From Ectothiorhodospira magna (GTDB lineage Bacteria > Pseudomonadota > Gammaproteobacteria > Ectothiorhodospirales > Ectothiorhodospiraceae): a DNA stretch of 34,887 nucleotides. How positions within the stretch are numbered: the first letter of the stretch is position 1; the number at the start of each line of letters is the position of its first letter. Shown here one piece after another: positions 1 through 8,501 of this stretch. Location of the stretch: contig NZ_FOFO01000027.1 of NCBI RefSeq assembly GCF_900110965.1, positions 1 to 34,887 of the forward strand, given 5' to 3'. The position numbers and the translations under genes were made by a program. The notes beneath the pieces are model-generated. The model had not been told where the DNA came from. It saw nothing but the letters and a program-made list of their open reading frames with translations, and ran no database searches.

Positions 1-729
1 CCACGGAATACAATGCTTCATCAGTTTTGCGATGAGCAATGTTCATTTTTCTTAATTTATCAAACATGGCCCTCTATACCTTTATAAAACATAACAGTAG
101 ATTAGACAGAATCGGTCTTCCCCAGGAAAGCCAGATTCCGCATAGCACACCCCCATCTTCCGTCCCGCCCCCCACAACCCTCTGATTCAAAAAGCCATCC
201 AGCCCGAAAAGGTACGCCCAACGCAGCCCCCCAATGATTGAAGGCACCCACTCAGTCGGTGCTATACGGATTCTGTATAAGTTGACATACACGGAATGGA
301 ATACAACGTTCGCCGGGCGATACCGACGCATTCCGTTCAAGCCTGGAGATGAAACACGGCACCCGCCCGACAAACCGCAAAACGTCGCACTGATAACGAC
401 AGGCCGGCGGCTTCGCGTCCGCGATAAGAGATGTGATCGGGGATTGATCAAGGTGAGATGCCGCGGCCCTACCCCATTCGGGCCGCACGGGTTCCCTGTA
501 CTCCATGACCTTTTCCAATGCGTGGTCCTGAAGTCGAGATTAGCCGATTTTGTGACGCACTTCCTGTTTCAGGTCGGATTTACCCTGCGGACCAACCAGT
601 TCAACCCACCCAGCCTTCCGTGGCGCCGGGCCGGGGCGATGCTTCCGAAGCGATAGCCAGGAATGTTGTTCCGGGACTACATGGCCGCTCTTGCGGGGAT
701 ACTTGCCCATGGATAAGCCACCACGGGCA
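1..729. other. Left-edge stretch without a convincing gene
   Basis: No reading frame here has recognisable protein content. Several short overlapping frames exist on both strands, but none has a clear ribosome-binding site or a familiar motif. The first 110 bases are AT-rich, unlike the rest of the window. They contain a weak dyad (TGCTTCATC at 14-22 against GATGAGCA at 31-38, one bulge) followed by a T-rich run, which could be the terminator of a gene to the left. A TTGACA hexamer at about 283-288 lacks a good -10 partner. The stretch could be decayed coding or mobile DNA. Confidence 0.5.
540..710 (-). CDS. Possible small basic protein downstream of metR
   Basis: A 56-residue frame starts 19 bases past the metR stop on the same strand. 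It is rich in Arg, Lys, Pro and Gly, with no recognised domain, signal peptide or membrane segment. A weak GGTGG lies about 7 bases before the ATG. Close spacing behind metR is the only argument for it; chance is equally likely. No function is proposed. Confidence 0.15.
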   Translation of the reverse strand: MGKYPRKSGHVVPEQHSWLSLRKHRPGPAPRKAGWVELVGPQGKSDLKQEVRHKIG

Positions 730-1644
730 TCACGCCGTCGGCGGTTCCGCACCGTCCCGAAGGGTGCGCGCCAGCGCGATGAAGGCGCGCAGATAGTCAA
801 TATCGGCATCGGCTTGCCGGATACCAAGAAAGATCTGCTTGGCGATGCCCTGCGCCCCCAGCGGCACCGAGGTCAGGTCAAGCCGCTGGGCATGTTCTTC
901 CACCAGCCAGCGCGGCAGGGCCGCCACGCCGCGTCCGCCGGCCACCATCTGCAACATGATGTCGGTGGTCTCGATGGGCTTGTGACGCTTGGGCCGGATG
1001 CCCGCCGGCAGGAGGAATCGGGTGTAGATGTCGAGCCGGTCGATGGCCACCGGATAGGTGATCAACGTCTCTTCCGCGAGTTGCGCCGGCTCCACGAAGG
1101 GGACATGGCAGAGGCGATGCCCCTTGCCGACCACAAGCACCTGCTCATAGTCGAACACCGGCTCGAACCGCAGGCCGCGGGTGTAGAGGGGATCGGGCGT
1201 GACCAGCAGGTCGATCTCGTGGCCGAACAGCGCGCCGATGCCGCCGAACTGGAATTCCTGCTTCACGTCCACGTCCACGTCCGGCCAGGCGTCCAGGTAG
1301 GGGGCGACCACCTTCAACAGCCACTGATAGCAGGGATGGCATTCGATGCCGATGCGCAGGGCGCCGCGCTCCCCCTGGGCGAATTGCCGCAAACGGGCTT
1401 CCGCGTGGGTAAATTGGGGCAGCAGGCGATGGGCCACCGCCAGCAGATATTCACCCGCCTGGGTTGGGCGCAGACTTCGGCCCTCCCGGTACCAGATGGC
1501 CACGCCGAGCTGCGCTTCCAGCTTGCGCACCGCATGGCTCAGGGCCGACTGGGTGAGATGCAGGTGCTCGGCGGCGGCGGTCAGGGAGCCGTGCTGATCC
1601 ACGGCACGGATGATCGCCAGATGGGAACGGTCCAGGTGTGTCAT
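730..1644 (-). CDS. metR: LysR-family regulator of methionine genes, MetR
   Basis: The 304-residue product is a full-length LysR-type transcription factor. The N-terminal winged helix-turn-helix (about residues 4-62) contains [20 protein letters not shown], the typical LysR recognition-helix signature, and is followed by a periplasmic-binding-protein-like effector domain (about 90-295). MetR proteins use homocysteine as co-inducer and activate metE. The gene is divergent from metE with about 110 bp between the starts, the classical metR-metE arrangement, which supports MetR over other LysR regulators. LysR proteins usually repress themselves from the same intergenic site. The stop at 730 is followed by a gene-poor stretch. 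Confidence 0.93.
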   Translation of the reverse strand: MTHLDRSHLAIIRAVDQHGSLTAAAEHLHLTQSALSHAVRKLEAQLGVAIWYREGRSLRPTQAGEYLLAVAHRLLPQFTHAEARLRQFAQGERGALRIGIECHPCYQWLLKVVAPYLDAWPDVDVDVKQEFQFGGIGALFGHEIDLLVTPDPLYTRGLRFEPVFDYEQVLVVGKGHRLCHVPFVEPAQLAEETLITYPVAIDRLDIYTRFLLPAGIRPKRHKPIETTDIMLQMVAGGRGVAALPRWLVEEHAQRLDLTSVPLGAQGIAKQIFLGIRQADADIDYLRAFIALARTLRDGAEPPTA

Positions 1645-1659
1645 GGCATCCGCCTCACA

Positions 1660-1704
1660 TGAATTTCATACATGCTTTGATGAAATAAAACCATTTTTAT
1701 TCAT
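1660..1704. promoter_or_regulatory. Dyad symmetry in the metR-metE intergenic region, candidate MetR operator
   Basis: Two inverted repeats lie between the divergent starts. TGAATTTCA (1660-1668) is a 9-bp palindrome with TGAA/TTCA half-sites. A larger dyad pairs ATGAAATAAAA (1680-1690) with TTTTTATTCAT (1694-1704) around three central bases, with two mismatches. Known MetR sites are built on TGAA...TTCA half-sites, so these are good operator candidates, although the spacings differ from the enteric 13-bp consensus. The region is clearly more AT-rich than the flanking genes. Confidence 0.5.
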
Positions 1705-1756
1705 GGTAATGGCCGATCAGAATGGTGTCATCCATTCACCACTCAGGACAATCGGC

Positions 1757-4096
1757 ATGGCCATCACGCACAACCTCGGCTTTCCCCGCATCGGTGCCAG
1801 GCGGGAATTGAAGTTCGCTCTGGAATCTTACTGGAAGGGTGAGTCATCCCTGGATGCCCTCAAGGCGGTGGGCGCCCAGCTGCGCGCGCGCCACTGGGAG
1901 GACCAGGCCGGTCTGGACCTGGTACCGGTGGGGGATTTCGCCTTCTATGACCAGATGCTCGACATGAGCTTTACGCTGGGCAACCTGCCCGAGCGCGTGC
2001 AAGGCTTCGAAGGGGATGCACTGGACAACTATTTCCGTGTCGCCCGCGGGCGCTCGGCGCCCGAAGCGGATGCCCGGGCCCGTTGCGGAGGCGTCGCCGC
2101 CGGCGAGATGACCAAGTGGCTCGACACCAATTATCACTACATTGTGCCGGAATTCACCGCCGACACGACATTCAGGCTTGATGCCTCCCGTCTGCTGGCG
2201 CAGCTGGAGGAAGCCAGGGCACAAGGCGTGGGCGCCAAGCCGGTCATCATCGGTCCGGTGACCTATCTGGCGCTGGGCAAGTCGAAGGATGGGGCCGACC
2301 GCCTCGCCCTGCTCGATCGCCTGCTGCCGGTGTACGGGGAACTGCTGAACACCCTGGCGGCCCATGGGGTCGAGTGGGTGCAGATCGACGAACCCATCCT
2401 GGTCACTGAACTGGACGCGCCGTGGCGCCATGCCTTCGAGGACGCCTATCACACCCTCAAGAGCGTGCCCGTGAAGCTGCTGCTGGCGACCTATTTCGGC
2501 GAACTCCAGGACCAGCGCTATCTGGTCGCCAACCTGCCCGTGGCCGGCCTGCACATCGACGCCATCAACGGCCGCGATGACATCACGCCGCTGCTGAACC
2601 TGTTGCCTTCCGGCAAGGTGCTGTCGCTGGGTGTCATCAACGGGCGCAATATCTGGAAGACCGATCTGAACGGGGTGCTGGACTGGCTGGAGCCGATCCA
2701 AGCGCAGCTCGGCGAGCGCCTGTGGATCGCGCCGTCCTGCTCCCTGCTGCATGTGCCGGTGGACCTGGACAGCGAGCGCAAGCTGGATGGCGAGATCCAG
2801 TCCTGGCTGGCCTTCGCCAGGCAGAAGCTGGAGGAGCTGCGCATCCTGGCGACCGCGCTGAATCAGGGGCGCGAGGCGGTCAGGGCCGAACTGGACGCCA
2901 ACCGCGCCGCCATCGAGGCGCGCCGACACTCTCCCCGGGTGAACAATCCGACCGTGAAGGCGGCCATCGCCGGGATCGATGCCGGCATGGGCCGGCGCCG
3001 TAGCCCCTATGCCGAGCGTGCCATCCGGCAGGCGGCGCGGCTCCAGCTGCCGAAGTTCCCCACCACCACCATCGGCTCGTTCCCGCAGACCAGCGAAATC
3101 CGGGTGGCGCGGCGGCGTTTCAAGGCGGGTGAGATCGACGCGGCAGCCTATCAGGAGATCATGCACGGGGAGATCGCGCGCTGTGTGCGCGAGCAGGAGG
3201 CGCTTGGGCTGGACGTGCTGGTGCACGGCGAGGCCGAGCGCAACGATATGGTGGAGTATTTCGGTGAACAGCTCGACGGCTACGTCTTCAGCCAGTTCGG
3301 CTGGGTGCAGTCCTACGGCTCCCGCTGCGTCAAGCCACCCATCCTGTTCGGCGACATCAGCCGCCCGCGGCCGATGACCGTGGACTGGATCAGCCATGCC
3401 CAGTCGCTCACCGACAAACCCATGAAGGGCATGCTCACCGGCCCGGTGACCCTCCTCAACTGGTCCTTTGTGCGCGACGACCAGCCGCGCGCGGTGTCCT
3501 GCCGGCAGCTGGCGCTGGCCATCCGCGAGGAGGTGCTGGACCTGGAAAAGGCCGGCGTGGGCATCATCCAGATCGACGAGGCGGCACTGCGCGAGGGCCT
3601 TCCCCTGCGCCGTTCCCAGTGGCAGGACTATCTGGACTGGGCGGTGGAATCCTTCCGCGTCACCGCCAACGGGGTGGGCGACGAGACCCAGATCCACACC
3701 CACATGTGCTACTCGGAGTTCAACGACATCATCGAGTCGATCGCCGCCATGGATGCCGACGTGATCACCATCGAGACCTCGCGCTCCGACATGGAACTGC
3801 TGGATGCCTTCGACCGCTTCAAGTACCCCAACGAGATCGGACCCGGCGTCTATGACATCCACTCGCCCAACATCCCGACTAAAGCCCACATGGTCGACCT
3901 GATGACCAAGGCCGCGGCGCGGATTCCCGCCGAACGCCTGTGGGTGAATCCGGATTGCGGCCTCAAGACCCGCCAGTGGGGAGAGGTGATCCCGGCCCTG
4001 ACCCGGATGGTGGCCGCCGCGAAAACGCTGCGTGCCGCCCATCCCGCGTCGTCCGCCGCTAGTAAACCCGCGGCTCCCCTTGCGGCCGGGTCTTGA
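1757..4096 (+). CDS. metE: Cobalamin-independent methionine synthase MetE
   Basis: The 779-residue protein transfers a methyl group from 5-methyltetrahydropteroyl-triglutamate to homocysteine, the last step of methionine synthesis, in the cytoplasm. The start at 1757 ([13 protein letters not shown]) matches the family N-terminus and has AGGA eight bases upstream; the frame is open further upstream without support. Both half-barrels are present, including [13 protein letters not shown] at the start of the C-terminal catalytic half. The zinc ligands are visible as His649 and Cys651 (HMC), Glu673 and Cys734 (NPDCGLK). The length is slightly above the E. coli enzyme (753). It is divergent from metR. 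Its last 38 bases overlap the 3' end of the convergent acyltransferase gene. The organism also seems able to make B12, so this enzyme is probably a cofactor-free alternative to MetH. Confidence 0.98.
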   Translation: MAITHNLGFPRIGARRELKFALESYWKGESSLDALKAVGAQLRARHWEDQAGLDLVPVGDFAFYDQMLDMSFTLGNLPERVQGFEGDALDNYFRVARGRSAPEADARARCGGVAAGEMTKWLDTNYHYIVPEFTADTTFRLDASRLLAQLEEARAQGVGAKPVIIGPVTYLALGKSKDGADRLALLDRLLPVYGELLNTLAAHGVEWVQIDEPILVTELDAPWRHAFEDAYHTLKSVPVKLLLATYFGELQDQRYLVANLPVAGLHIDAINGRDDITPLLNLLPSGKVLSLGVINGRNIWKTDLNGVLDWLEPIQAQLGERLWIAPSCSLLHVPVDLDSERKLDGEIQSWLAFARQKLEELRILATALNQGREAVRAELDANRAAIEARRHSPRVNNPTVKAAIAGIDAGMGRRRSPYAERAIRQAARLQLPKFPTTTIGSFPQTSEIRVARRRFKAGEIDAAAYQEIMHGEIARCVREQEALGLDVLVHGEAERNDMVEYFGEQLDGYVFSQFGWVQSYGSRCVKPPILFGDISRPRPMTVDWISHAQSLTDKPMKGMLTGPVTLLNWSFVRDDQPRAVSCRQLALAIREEVLDLEKAGVGIIQIDEAALREGLPLRRSQWQDYLDWAVESFRVTANGVGDETQIHTHMCYSEFNDIIESIAAMDADVITIETSRSDMELLDAFDRFKYPNEIGPGVYDIHSPNIPTKAHMVDLMTKAAARIPAERLWVNPDCGLKTRQWGEVIPALTRMVAAAKTLRAAHPASSAASKPAAPLAAGS

Positions 4097-5021
4097 AGAA
4101 CCGCAAGGTCCACAGGTACTGGGCCGGATCCCGGCGGATGAGGGCTTCCAGCGCGGCGTTCATCCGCGCTGCGTCAACCGCGTCATCCCCGGTGGGAAAG
4201 TCTTCCAGGGGCGGCGCCATCACCAGTTCGTAACGGTCCTGGTCCCTGCGGTAAAACCCTATGGTGGGAATCACCGTGGCACCGGTTATCCGGGCCAACC
4301 GCCCCAAGGCGGGTACGGTGGCCTTGGGGATGCCGAAGAAGGGGGCAAAAACAGTGTGTTCACGCCCCAGATCTTCGTCCCCCAGATAGTAAAAACCCCG
4401 GCCCTGGCGAATGTGACGAATGGCCGGGCGCAGACCCTGATCCCGGGAAAACATGGCGGCACCATACCGGGAACGACCACGGGTGTTGATCCATTCCACC
4501 ACAGGATTGGACATGGGTTTGGTGAAGGATACCCCTTCTGCCTCCAGACTCAGCCGCAGGCCACCAAAATCCAGGGCCGGGGCATGGGCGGTACAGAGAA
4601 TCACCGGTCGACCCGCCCGCAGCAGCGGCAAGGCACCGCCCTCGTCCACCAGCCGGATACAGGACCGATGACGGCGGCGACTGCCAAACCACAGCAGGGG
4701 GTAGTCAACGAAACATTGACCCACAATGCGGAAATGGTCCCGCAGCACCTGCTCCCGACGGGCGGCGTCCCAGTCGGGGAAGCACAAGCGCAGGTTCACG
4801 TCGGCAAAGTGCCGACGCTTGCCGCCGCTGCGCCAGGCCATCCAGCCCACCAGCCGGCCCAGCCCCAGGGCCACGGGACGCGGCAGCCCCATGACCGCCC
4901 ACAGCAGGCCGATGCCCAGCCAGGTGGGCCAGTAGCGGGGATGGAGCATGGAGGCGCGAAAGGGAGGCAGGTAGCCCTCGGGGGCGTGTTCCCGCCCGGT
5001 GGTGTCGGTCACTTCCGTCAT
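4059..5021 (-). CDS. Lipid A biosynthesis lauroyl/myristoyl acyltransferase, LpxL/LpxM (HtrB/MsbB) family
   Basis: The 320-residue inner-membrane-associated acyltransferase adds a secondary acyl chain from acyl-ACP to a lipid A precursor. A hydrophobic N-terminal anchor lies at about residues 30-60 ([17 protein letters not shown]). The catalytic H-x4-D motif is HAPALD in [14 protein letters not shown]. The LYKP-like conserved patch ([20 protein letters not shown]) and GDEDLG follow. The start ATG overlaps the stop of the upstream TPR gene by 4 bp (ATGA), implying translational coupling. It is the last gene of the trkA-TPR-acyltransferase run and converges on metE with a 38-bp overlap. Whether it is LpxL or LpxM cannot be decided from the sequence. 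Confidence 0.93.
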   Translation of the reverse strand: MTEVTDTTGREHAPEGYLPPFRASMLHPRYWPTWLGIGLLWAVMGLPRPVALGLGRLVGWMAWRSGGKRRHFADVNLRLCFPDWDAARREQVLRDHFRIVGQCFVDYPLLWFGSRRRHRSCIRLVDEGGALPLLRAGRPVILCTAHAPALDFGGLRLSLEAEGVSFTKPMSNPVVEWINTRGRSRYGAAMFSRDQGLRPAIRHIRQGRGFYYLGDEDLGREHTVFAPFFGIPKATVPALGRLARITGATVIPTIGFYRRDQDRYELVMAPPLEDFPTGDDAVDAARMNAALEALIRRDPAQYLWTLRFFKTRPQGEPRVY

Positions 5022-5350
5022 TGATCCGGCCCGGCCAGCTGTTTCTCCGCCCGCTTGCGGAACACCTGCATCTCCTTGACCGCCTGCAGGTCGCCCTTTT
5101 GGGTGGCCACCCGGATACCTTCGTCGAAAGCCTCGATGGCCTCGTGCAGGGCACCGCCCTCGGCCAGGGCCCGGCCCAGCAGTTTCCAGGCGGCGGAATA
5201 GCCGGGGTCGTGGCCCACGGCGGCCCGCAGATGGATGGCGGCCTCTCCCGGCTGCCCTTCCGCCAGATGGGCATTGCCCAGGGTGAAACGCAGCATGGCA
5301 TTGTCCTGGCCGGCGGCCAGCATGGCTTCAAAACGCTGAATGTTGCTCAT
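5018..5350 (-). CDS. Small tetratricopeptide-repeat protein
   Basis: The protein has about 110 residues starting at MSNIQRFE; a start four codons upstream is also possible. It consists almost entirely of TPR helices: LRFTLGNAHLAEGQPGEA, then a repeat around YSAAWKLLGRALAEGGALHE, then a third helix pair. TPR units mediate protein-protein contacts, and no enzymatic residues are seen. No signal peptide is present, so it is probably cytoplasmic. It lies 13 bp after trkA and overlaps the acyltransferase gene by 4 bp, so all three are likely co-transcribed. A specific partner cannot be inferred. Confidence 0.85.
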   Translation of the reverse strand: MSNIQRFEAMLAAGQDNAMLRFTLGNAHLAEGQPGEAAIHLRAAVGHDPGYSAAWKLLGRALAEGGALHEAIEAFDEGIRVATQKGDLQAVKEMQVFRKRAEKQLAGPDQ

Positions 5351-5363
5351 GGATGAACACACC

Positions 5364-6737
5364 CTAAAGGAAGGTCACGCTCACCTGGAACAGGCGCTCG
5401 ACCTCGTTGACGCGGCGCTTGTCGGTGAGGAAAAGAATCACATGGTCTTCCGCCTGGATGACCGTGTCACGGTGGGCGATGATGACTTCGTCCCCCCGCA
5501 CCAGGGCACCAATGGTACAGCCCCGGGGCAGGTTGATCTCCTCCACCATGCGTCCCACCACCCTGGAGGTCTTGTTGTCGCCGTGGGCGACCGCCTCGAT
5601 GGCTTCGGCGGCACCCCGGCGCAGGCTGTGCACCGCCACCACGTCACCCCGGCGCACATGGGTGAGCAGGGCGCCGATGGTCACCTGCTGGGGGGAGATG
5701 GCGATGTCGATGATGCCGCTCTGCACCAGTTCCACGTAACTGGGGCGGTTGATCAGGGACATCACCGTGCGCGCCCCCAGGCGCTTGGCCAGCATGGCGG
5801 AAAGGATGTTGGCCTCGTCATCGTTGGTCACCGCCACGTAGACATCGGTGTTTTCGATGTTTTCCTCGATCAGAAGCTCCTCGTCGGCGGCATCGCCGCC
5901 GAGCACCACCACGTTGTCCAGCACCTCGGCCAGTTCCCGGGCCCGCGCCGGGTTGTGCTCGATGAGCTTGACGGAAAACCGCGGCCCTAACGCTTGGGCC
6001 AGGCGCTTGCCGATGTTGCCGCCGCCGGCGATGATGAGCCGCCGATAGGGCTTGTCCAGCTTGCGCAACTCGCTGGTGACGGCGCGAATGTTGCGCCGGG
6101 CGGCGATGAAGAAGACCTCGTCGTCCACCTCGATGACGGTCTGGCCGTCCGGGTAGATGGCGGTGTCCTTGCGGAAGATGGCGGCCACCCGGGTCTGCAC
6201 CCCCGGCATGTGGCTGGCCAGGTGGCGCAGTGCCTTGCCCACCAGCGGCCCGCCGTGATAGGCCCGCACCGCCACCAGGGAGACCCGGCCATCGGCAAAG
6301 TCCAGCACCTGCAGGGCGCCGGGGTGCTCGATCAGGCGCTGGATGTAGTTGGTGACCTCTTCCTCGGGGCTGATGAGCACGTCGATGGGCAGGGCTTCGG
6401 GGGCGAACAGGGCCGGATAGCCCAGGTATTCCACACCCCGGACCCGGGCGATCTTGGTGGGGGTGTGGAACAGGGTGTAGGCCACCTGGCAGGCGATCAT
6501 GTTGGTCTCGTCGGAATTGGTGACCGCGATGATCATGTCCGCGTCACGGGCACCGGCCGCTTCCAGCACCTCCGGATGGGAGGCAAAGCCGGTCACCGTG
6601 CGCAGATCCAGACGATCCTGCAGGGCACGCAGAATCTCGGGCCGGGTGTCGATGATGGTGATGTCGTTGGCCTCGCTGGACAGGTTATAGGCCACGGAAC
6701 TGCCCACCTGTCCTGCCCCCAGAATCAGGATTTTCAT
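5364..6737 (-). CDS. trkA: Trk potassium uptake system NAD-binding protein TrkA
   Basis: The 457-residue peripheral membrane protein regulates Trk K+ channels by binding NAD(H). It has the standard duplicated RCK_N-RCK_C layout. The first Rossmann fold opens with [19 protein letters not shown] and the second with [19 protein letters not shown] near residue 233; each is followed by a TrkA-C domain. Length equals the family norm (458 in E. coli). The start codon is preceded by GGAG five bases upstream. That Shine-Dalgarno region is the terminal piece of the noncoding element at 6745-7128, so the element forms the trkA leader. The ntrX-trkA order is common in gammaproteobacteria. Confidence 0.97.
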   Translation of the reverse strand: MKILILGAGQVGSSVAYNLSSEANDITIIDTRPEILRALQDRLDLRTVTGFASHPEVLEAAGARDADMIIAVTNSDETNMIACQVAYTLFHTPTKIARVRGVEYLGYPALFAPEALPIDVLISPEEEVTNYIQRLIEHPGALQVLDFADGRVSLVAVRAYHGGPLVGKALRHLASHMPGVQTRVAAIFRKDTAIYPDGQTVIEVDDEVFFIAARRNIRAVTSELRKLDKPYRRLIIAGGGNIGKRLAQALGPRFSVKLIEHNPARARELAEVLDNVVVLGGDAADEELLIEENIENTDVYVAVTNDDEANILSAMLAKRLGARTVMSLINRPSYVELVQSGIIDIAISPQQVTIGALLTHVRRGDVVAVHSLRRGAAEAIEAVAHGDNKTSRVVGRMVEEINLPRGCTIGALVRGDEVIIAHRDTVIQAEDHVILFLTDKRRVNEVERLFQVSVTFL

Positions 6738-6744
6738 AATCTCT

Positions 6745-7128
6745 CCGCAAAGAAACCCGCGATTTCAATCGCGGGAGGAATTGCGGCTGCGGTCTTGCAG
6801 CTACAGGAAAAGGTGTGGGCCTTCCACCCACTGGGCCGTGAGGCTCTGCCCAGTAAAGGGCACCAGTAACGCAGGGCTTTCGCCCTGTCTCCCCTCGCCA
6901 ATGTCTGCAACCGGCTCCCGCTTTCGCGACGGCTGGAACCTTCGGCGCTTTACCTTTCGCCAGCATGATCCCAACCTTCCAGAGCGGCAGACTGAGGAAG
7001 CATCCGCCGGTGGGTCTTGACGACCTGTTGCAAACGTAGCCCCTTTCGAGCGTCCTGCTCAGGCGGGCTCAGGCTGGTCAACCCGGCTTGCTCTCACAAG
7101 CCCCCGACTTCAGTCGGGGGTAGTTGAC
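6745..7128 (-). ncRNA. Noncoding element resembling HEARO/omega-RNA of IscB-type IS200/IS605 elements
   Basis: This 384-bp stretch between ntrX and trkA has no convincing ORF but much structure. Read on the minus strand it begins GTCAAC at 7128, then a perfect 8-bp hairpin with loop TGAA (7120-7101). A GGCTTG/CAAGCC stem (7102-7085) follows, then GGACGC (7055-7050), GCGGATGC (7007-7000) and a GNRA hairpin CAGGGC-GAAA-GCCCTG (6887-6872). It ends in another perfect 8-bp hairpin with loop TGAA (6775-6756). From memory, the GGACGC...GCGGATGC order and the 5' hairpins resemble the omega-RNA preceding iscB genes (HEARO, Rfam). No iscB or tnpB frame is present, so it would be a standalone RNA or fossil. 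The ntrX stop codon lies inside its 5' hairpin. A TnpB-type end or a MITE is the alternative. Confidence 0.5.
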
Positions 7129-8501
7129 TCTTTCGCCTTCCTGGGTTCGATACCAAGGGCGCGCAGTTTACGGTACAGATGGGTGCGCTCAAGTCCCACC
7201 CGCTCCGCCAGTCGGGTCATGTGGCCATCGACCTGTGCCATTTGGCGCAATAGATAATCCCGCTCGAACTGCTCCCGGGCTTCCCGCAAGGGTAAGGCCA
7301 TATCCACCGATCTCTCCCTCTGGAGGGGGTCTCCCGTTCGGGGACTACGGCCACTCAGGGCCGTCTGTGCCTCGGCTGCGTCCACCTCCTCGGTATTACC
7401 CAAAATCAACAGACGCTGCACCAGATTCCGCAGTTCACGGATGTTACCGGGCCAGGGATAGCGGGCCAACAGGGCACAGGCTGCCTCACTGAAATGGCGG
7501 CGGGGCAGACCTTCCTCCTGATGCAGGGCCTCGACCTGATGGCGCAGCAATTCGGGAATATCCTGGGGATGTTCTCGCAGGGGGGGGATATGCAGAGGCA
7601 CCACACTCAGACGATAGTACAGATCCTCCCGAAAACCACCGGCATGAACCAGGGCGCGCAGGTCTTCGCGGGTGGCAGCCACGACCCGCACATTGACGGC
7701 AATGGCATCCCTGCCACCAATCCGGGTCATGCGCCGGTTTTCCAGGGCGGTGAGCAAACGGCCTTGGGTATGGGGATCCATTTGTGCCACTTCGTCCAGG
7801 TAAAGCACCCCACCTTCGGCCTGTTCCAGCAGACCGTAGCGGACCCGGTTGCCCTCTTCCTCGCCAAACAGTTCTACCGCTGCCTCGGCGGCGTTCATGG
7901 TTCCCACGGGGACATCAACGAAGGGACCGGCAGATCGGGCACTGTGACTATGCAGGAACCGGGCGAAGGTCTGCTTGCCCACACCGGCCTCGCCACTGAT
8001 GAGTACCCAGGTGTCATGCTGGGCAATCCGCAGCACCTGCTCCCGCAGAGCCTGCATCACCGGACTGGACCCCTCCGGCTGAATCACCGTGCCAAAGCGC
8101 CGGCGCAGACCGATATTTTCCCGGGTCAGACGATCCGCCTCCAGGGCCCGCTCCACCGTCAGGGTCAATTTGGCCATGGACAGGGGCTTTTCCAGAAAAT
8201 CGTAGGCCCCCAGGCGCGTGGCTTCCACCGCTGTTTCCACCGAACCATGGCCGGACATCATCACCACCGGGCTGGGTTGGCCTTCGGCTTCACTCCACTC
8301 CTTGAGCAGACTGATACCATCCCCATCGGGCATCCAGATATCCAGCAAGATGAGATCGAAACGCCGTCGTCGCCGTTGTTCCCTGGCTTCCATCACCGTG
8401 GCTGCCACGTCCACGGTGTAGCCTTCATCCTCCAGAATTTCCTGAACCAGGGTGCGGATATCCGGTTCATCGTCCACCACCAGAATACAGGGTTCGTTCA
8501 T
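7110..8501 (-). CDS. ntrX: Two-component response regulator NtrX
   Basis: The 463-residue protein has a receiver domain (1-120, phospho-acceptor Asp54 in LLDIWMP), a sigma-54-activator-type AAA+ domain with Walker A GEAGVGKQ and Walker B GGVLYLDEV, and a Fis-type C-terminal helix-turn-helix (GHMTRLAERVGLERTHLYRK). The GAFTGA loop that contacts sigma-54 is missing (ELFGEEEGNRVRYGLLEQA), as is usual in NtrX. It therefore probably controls sigma-70 or other promoters. NtrX with NtrY responds to redox and nitrogen signals in several proteobacteria. It overlaps ntrY by one base. The last five residues (STTPD) and the stop are encoded by the adjacent noncoding element, so the native C-terminus may have been replaced. 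Confidence 0.95.
   Translation of the reverse strand: MNEPCILVVDDEPDIRTLVQEILEDEGYTVDVAATVMEAREQRRRRRFDLILLDIWMPDGDGISLLKEWSEAEGQPSPVVMMSGHGSVETAVEATRLGAYDFLEKPLSMAKLTLTVERALEADRLTRENIGLRRRFGTVIQPEGSSPVMQALREQVLRIAQHDTWVLISGEAGVGKQTFARFLHSHSARSAGPFVDVPVGTMNAAEAAVELFGEEEGNRVRYGLLEQAEGGVLYLDEVAQMDPHTQGRLLTALENRRMTRIGGRDAIAVNVRVVAATREDLRALVHAGGFREDLYYRLSVVPLHIPPLREHPQDIPELLRHQVEALHQEEGLPRRHFSEAACALLARYPWPGNIRELRNLVQRLLILGNTEEVDAAEAQTALSGRSPRTGDPLQRERSVDMALPLREAREQFERDYLLRQMAQVDGHMTRLAERVGLERTHLYRKLRALGIEPRKAKESTTPD

Noticed and set aside
1844-4042. Very long minus-strand frame opposite metE
   Set aside because: It is a GC-rich shadow of metE: His/Gly/Gln-rich, no domain, while metE has all family motifs.
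6685-6966. Minus-strand frame within the noncoding element running into trkA
   Set aside because: It runs out of frame into trkA, has no conserved domain, and the underlying DNA is better explained by RNA-like hairpins. It does not resemble an IscB N-terminus.
7085-7120. Hairpin at the ntrX end as a simple rho-independent terminator
   Set aside because: No T-run follows in the ntrX direction, and the hairpin is homologous to the end of a repeated element, so a mobile-element or RNA origin explains it better.
7110-8501. Missing GAFTGA motif in NtrX as a sign of decay
   Set aside because: Absence of this loop is normal for NtrX proteins; the remaining ATPase motifs are intact.
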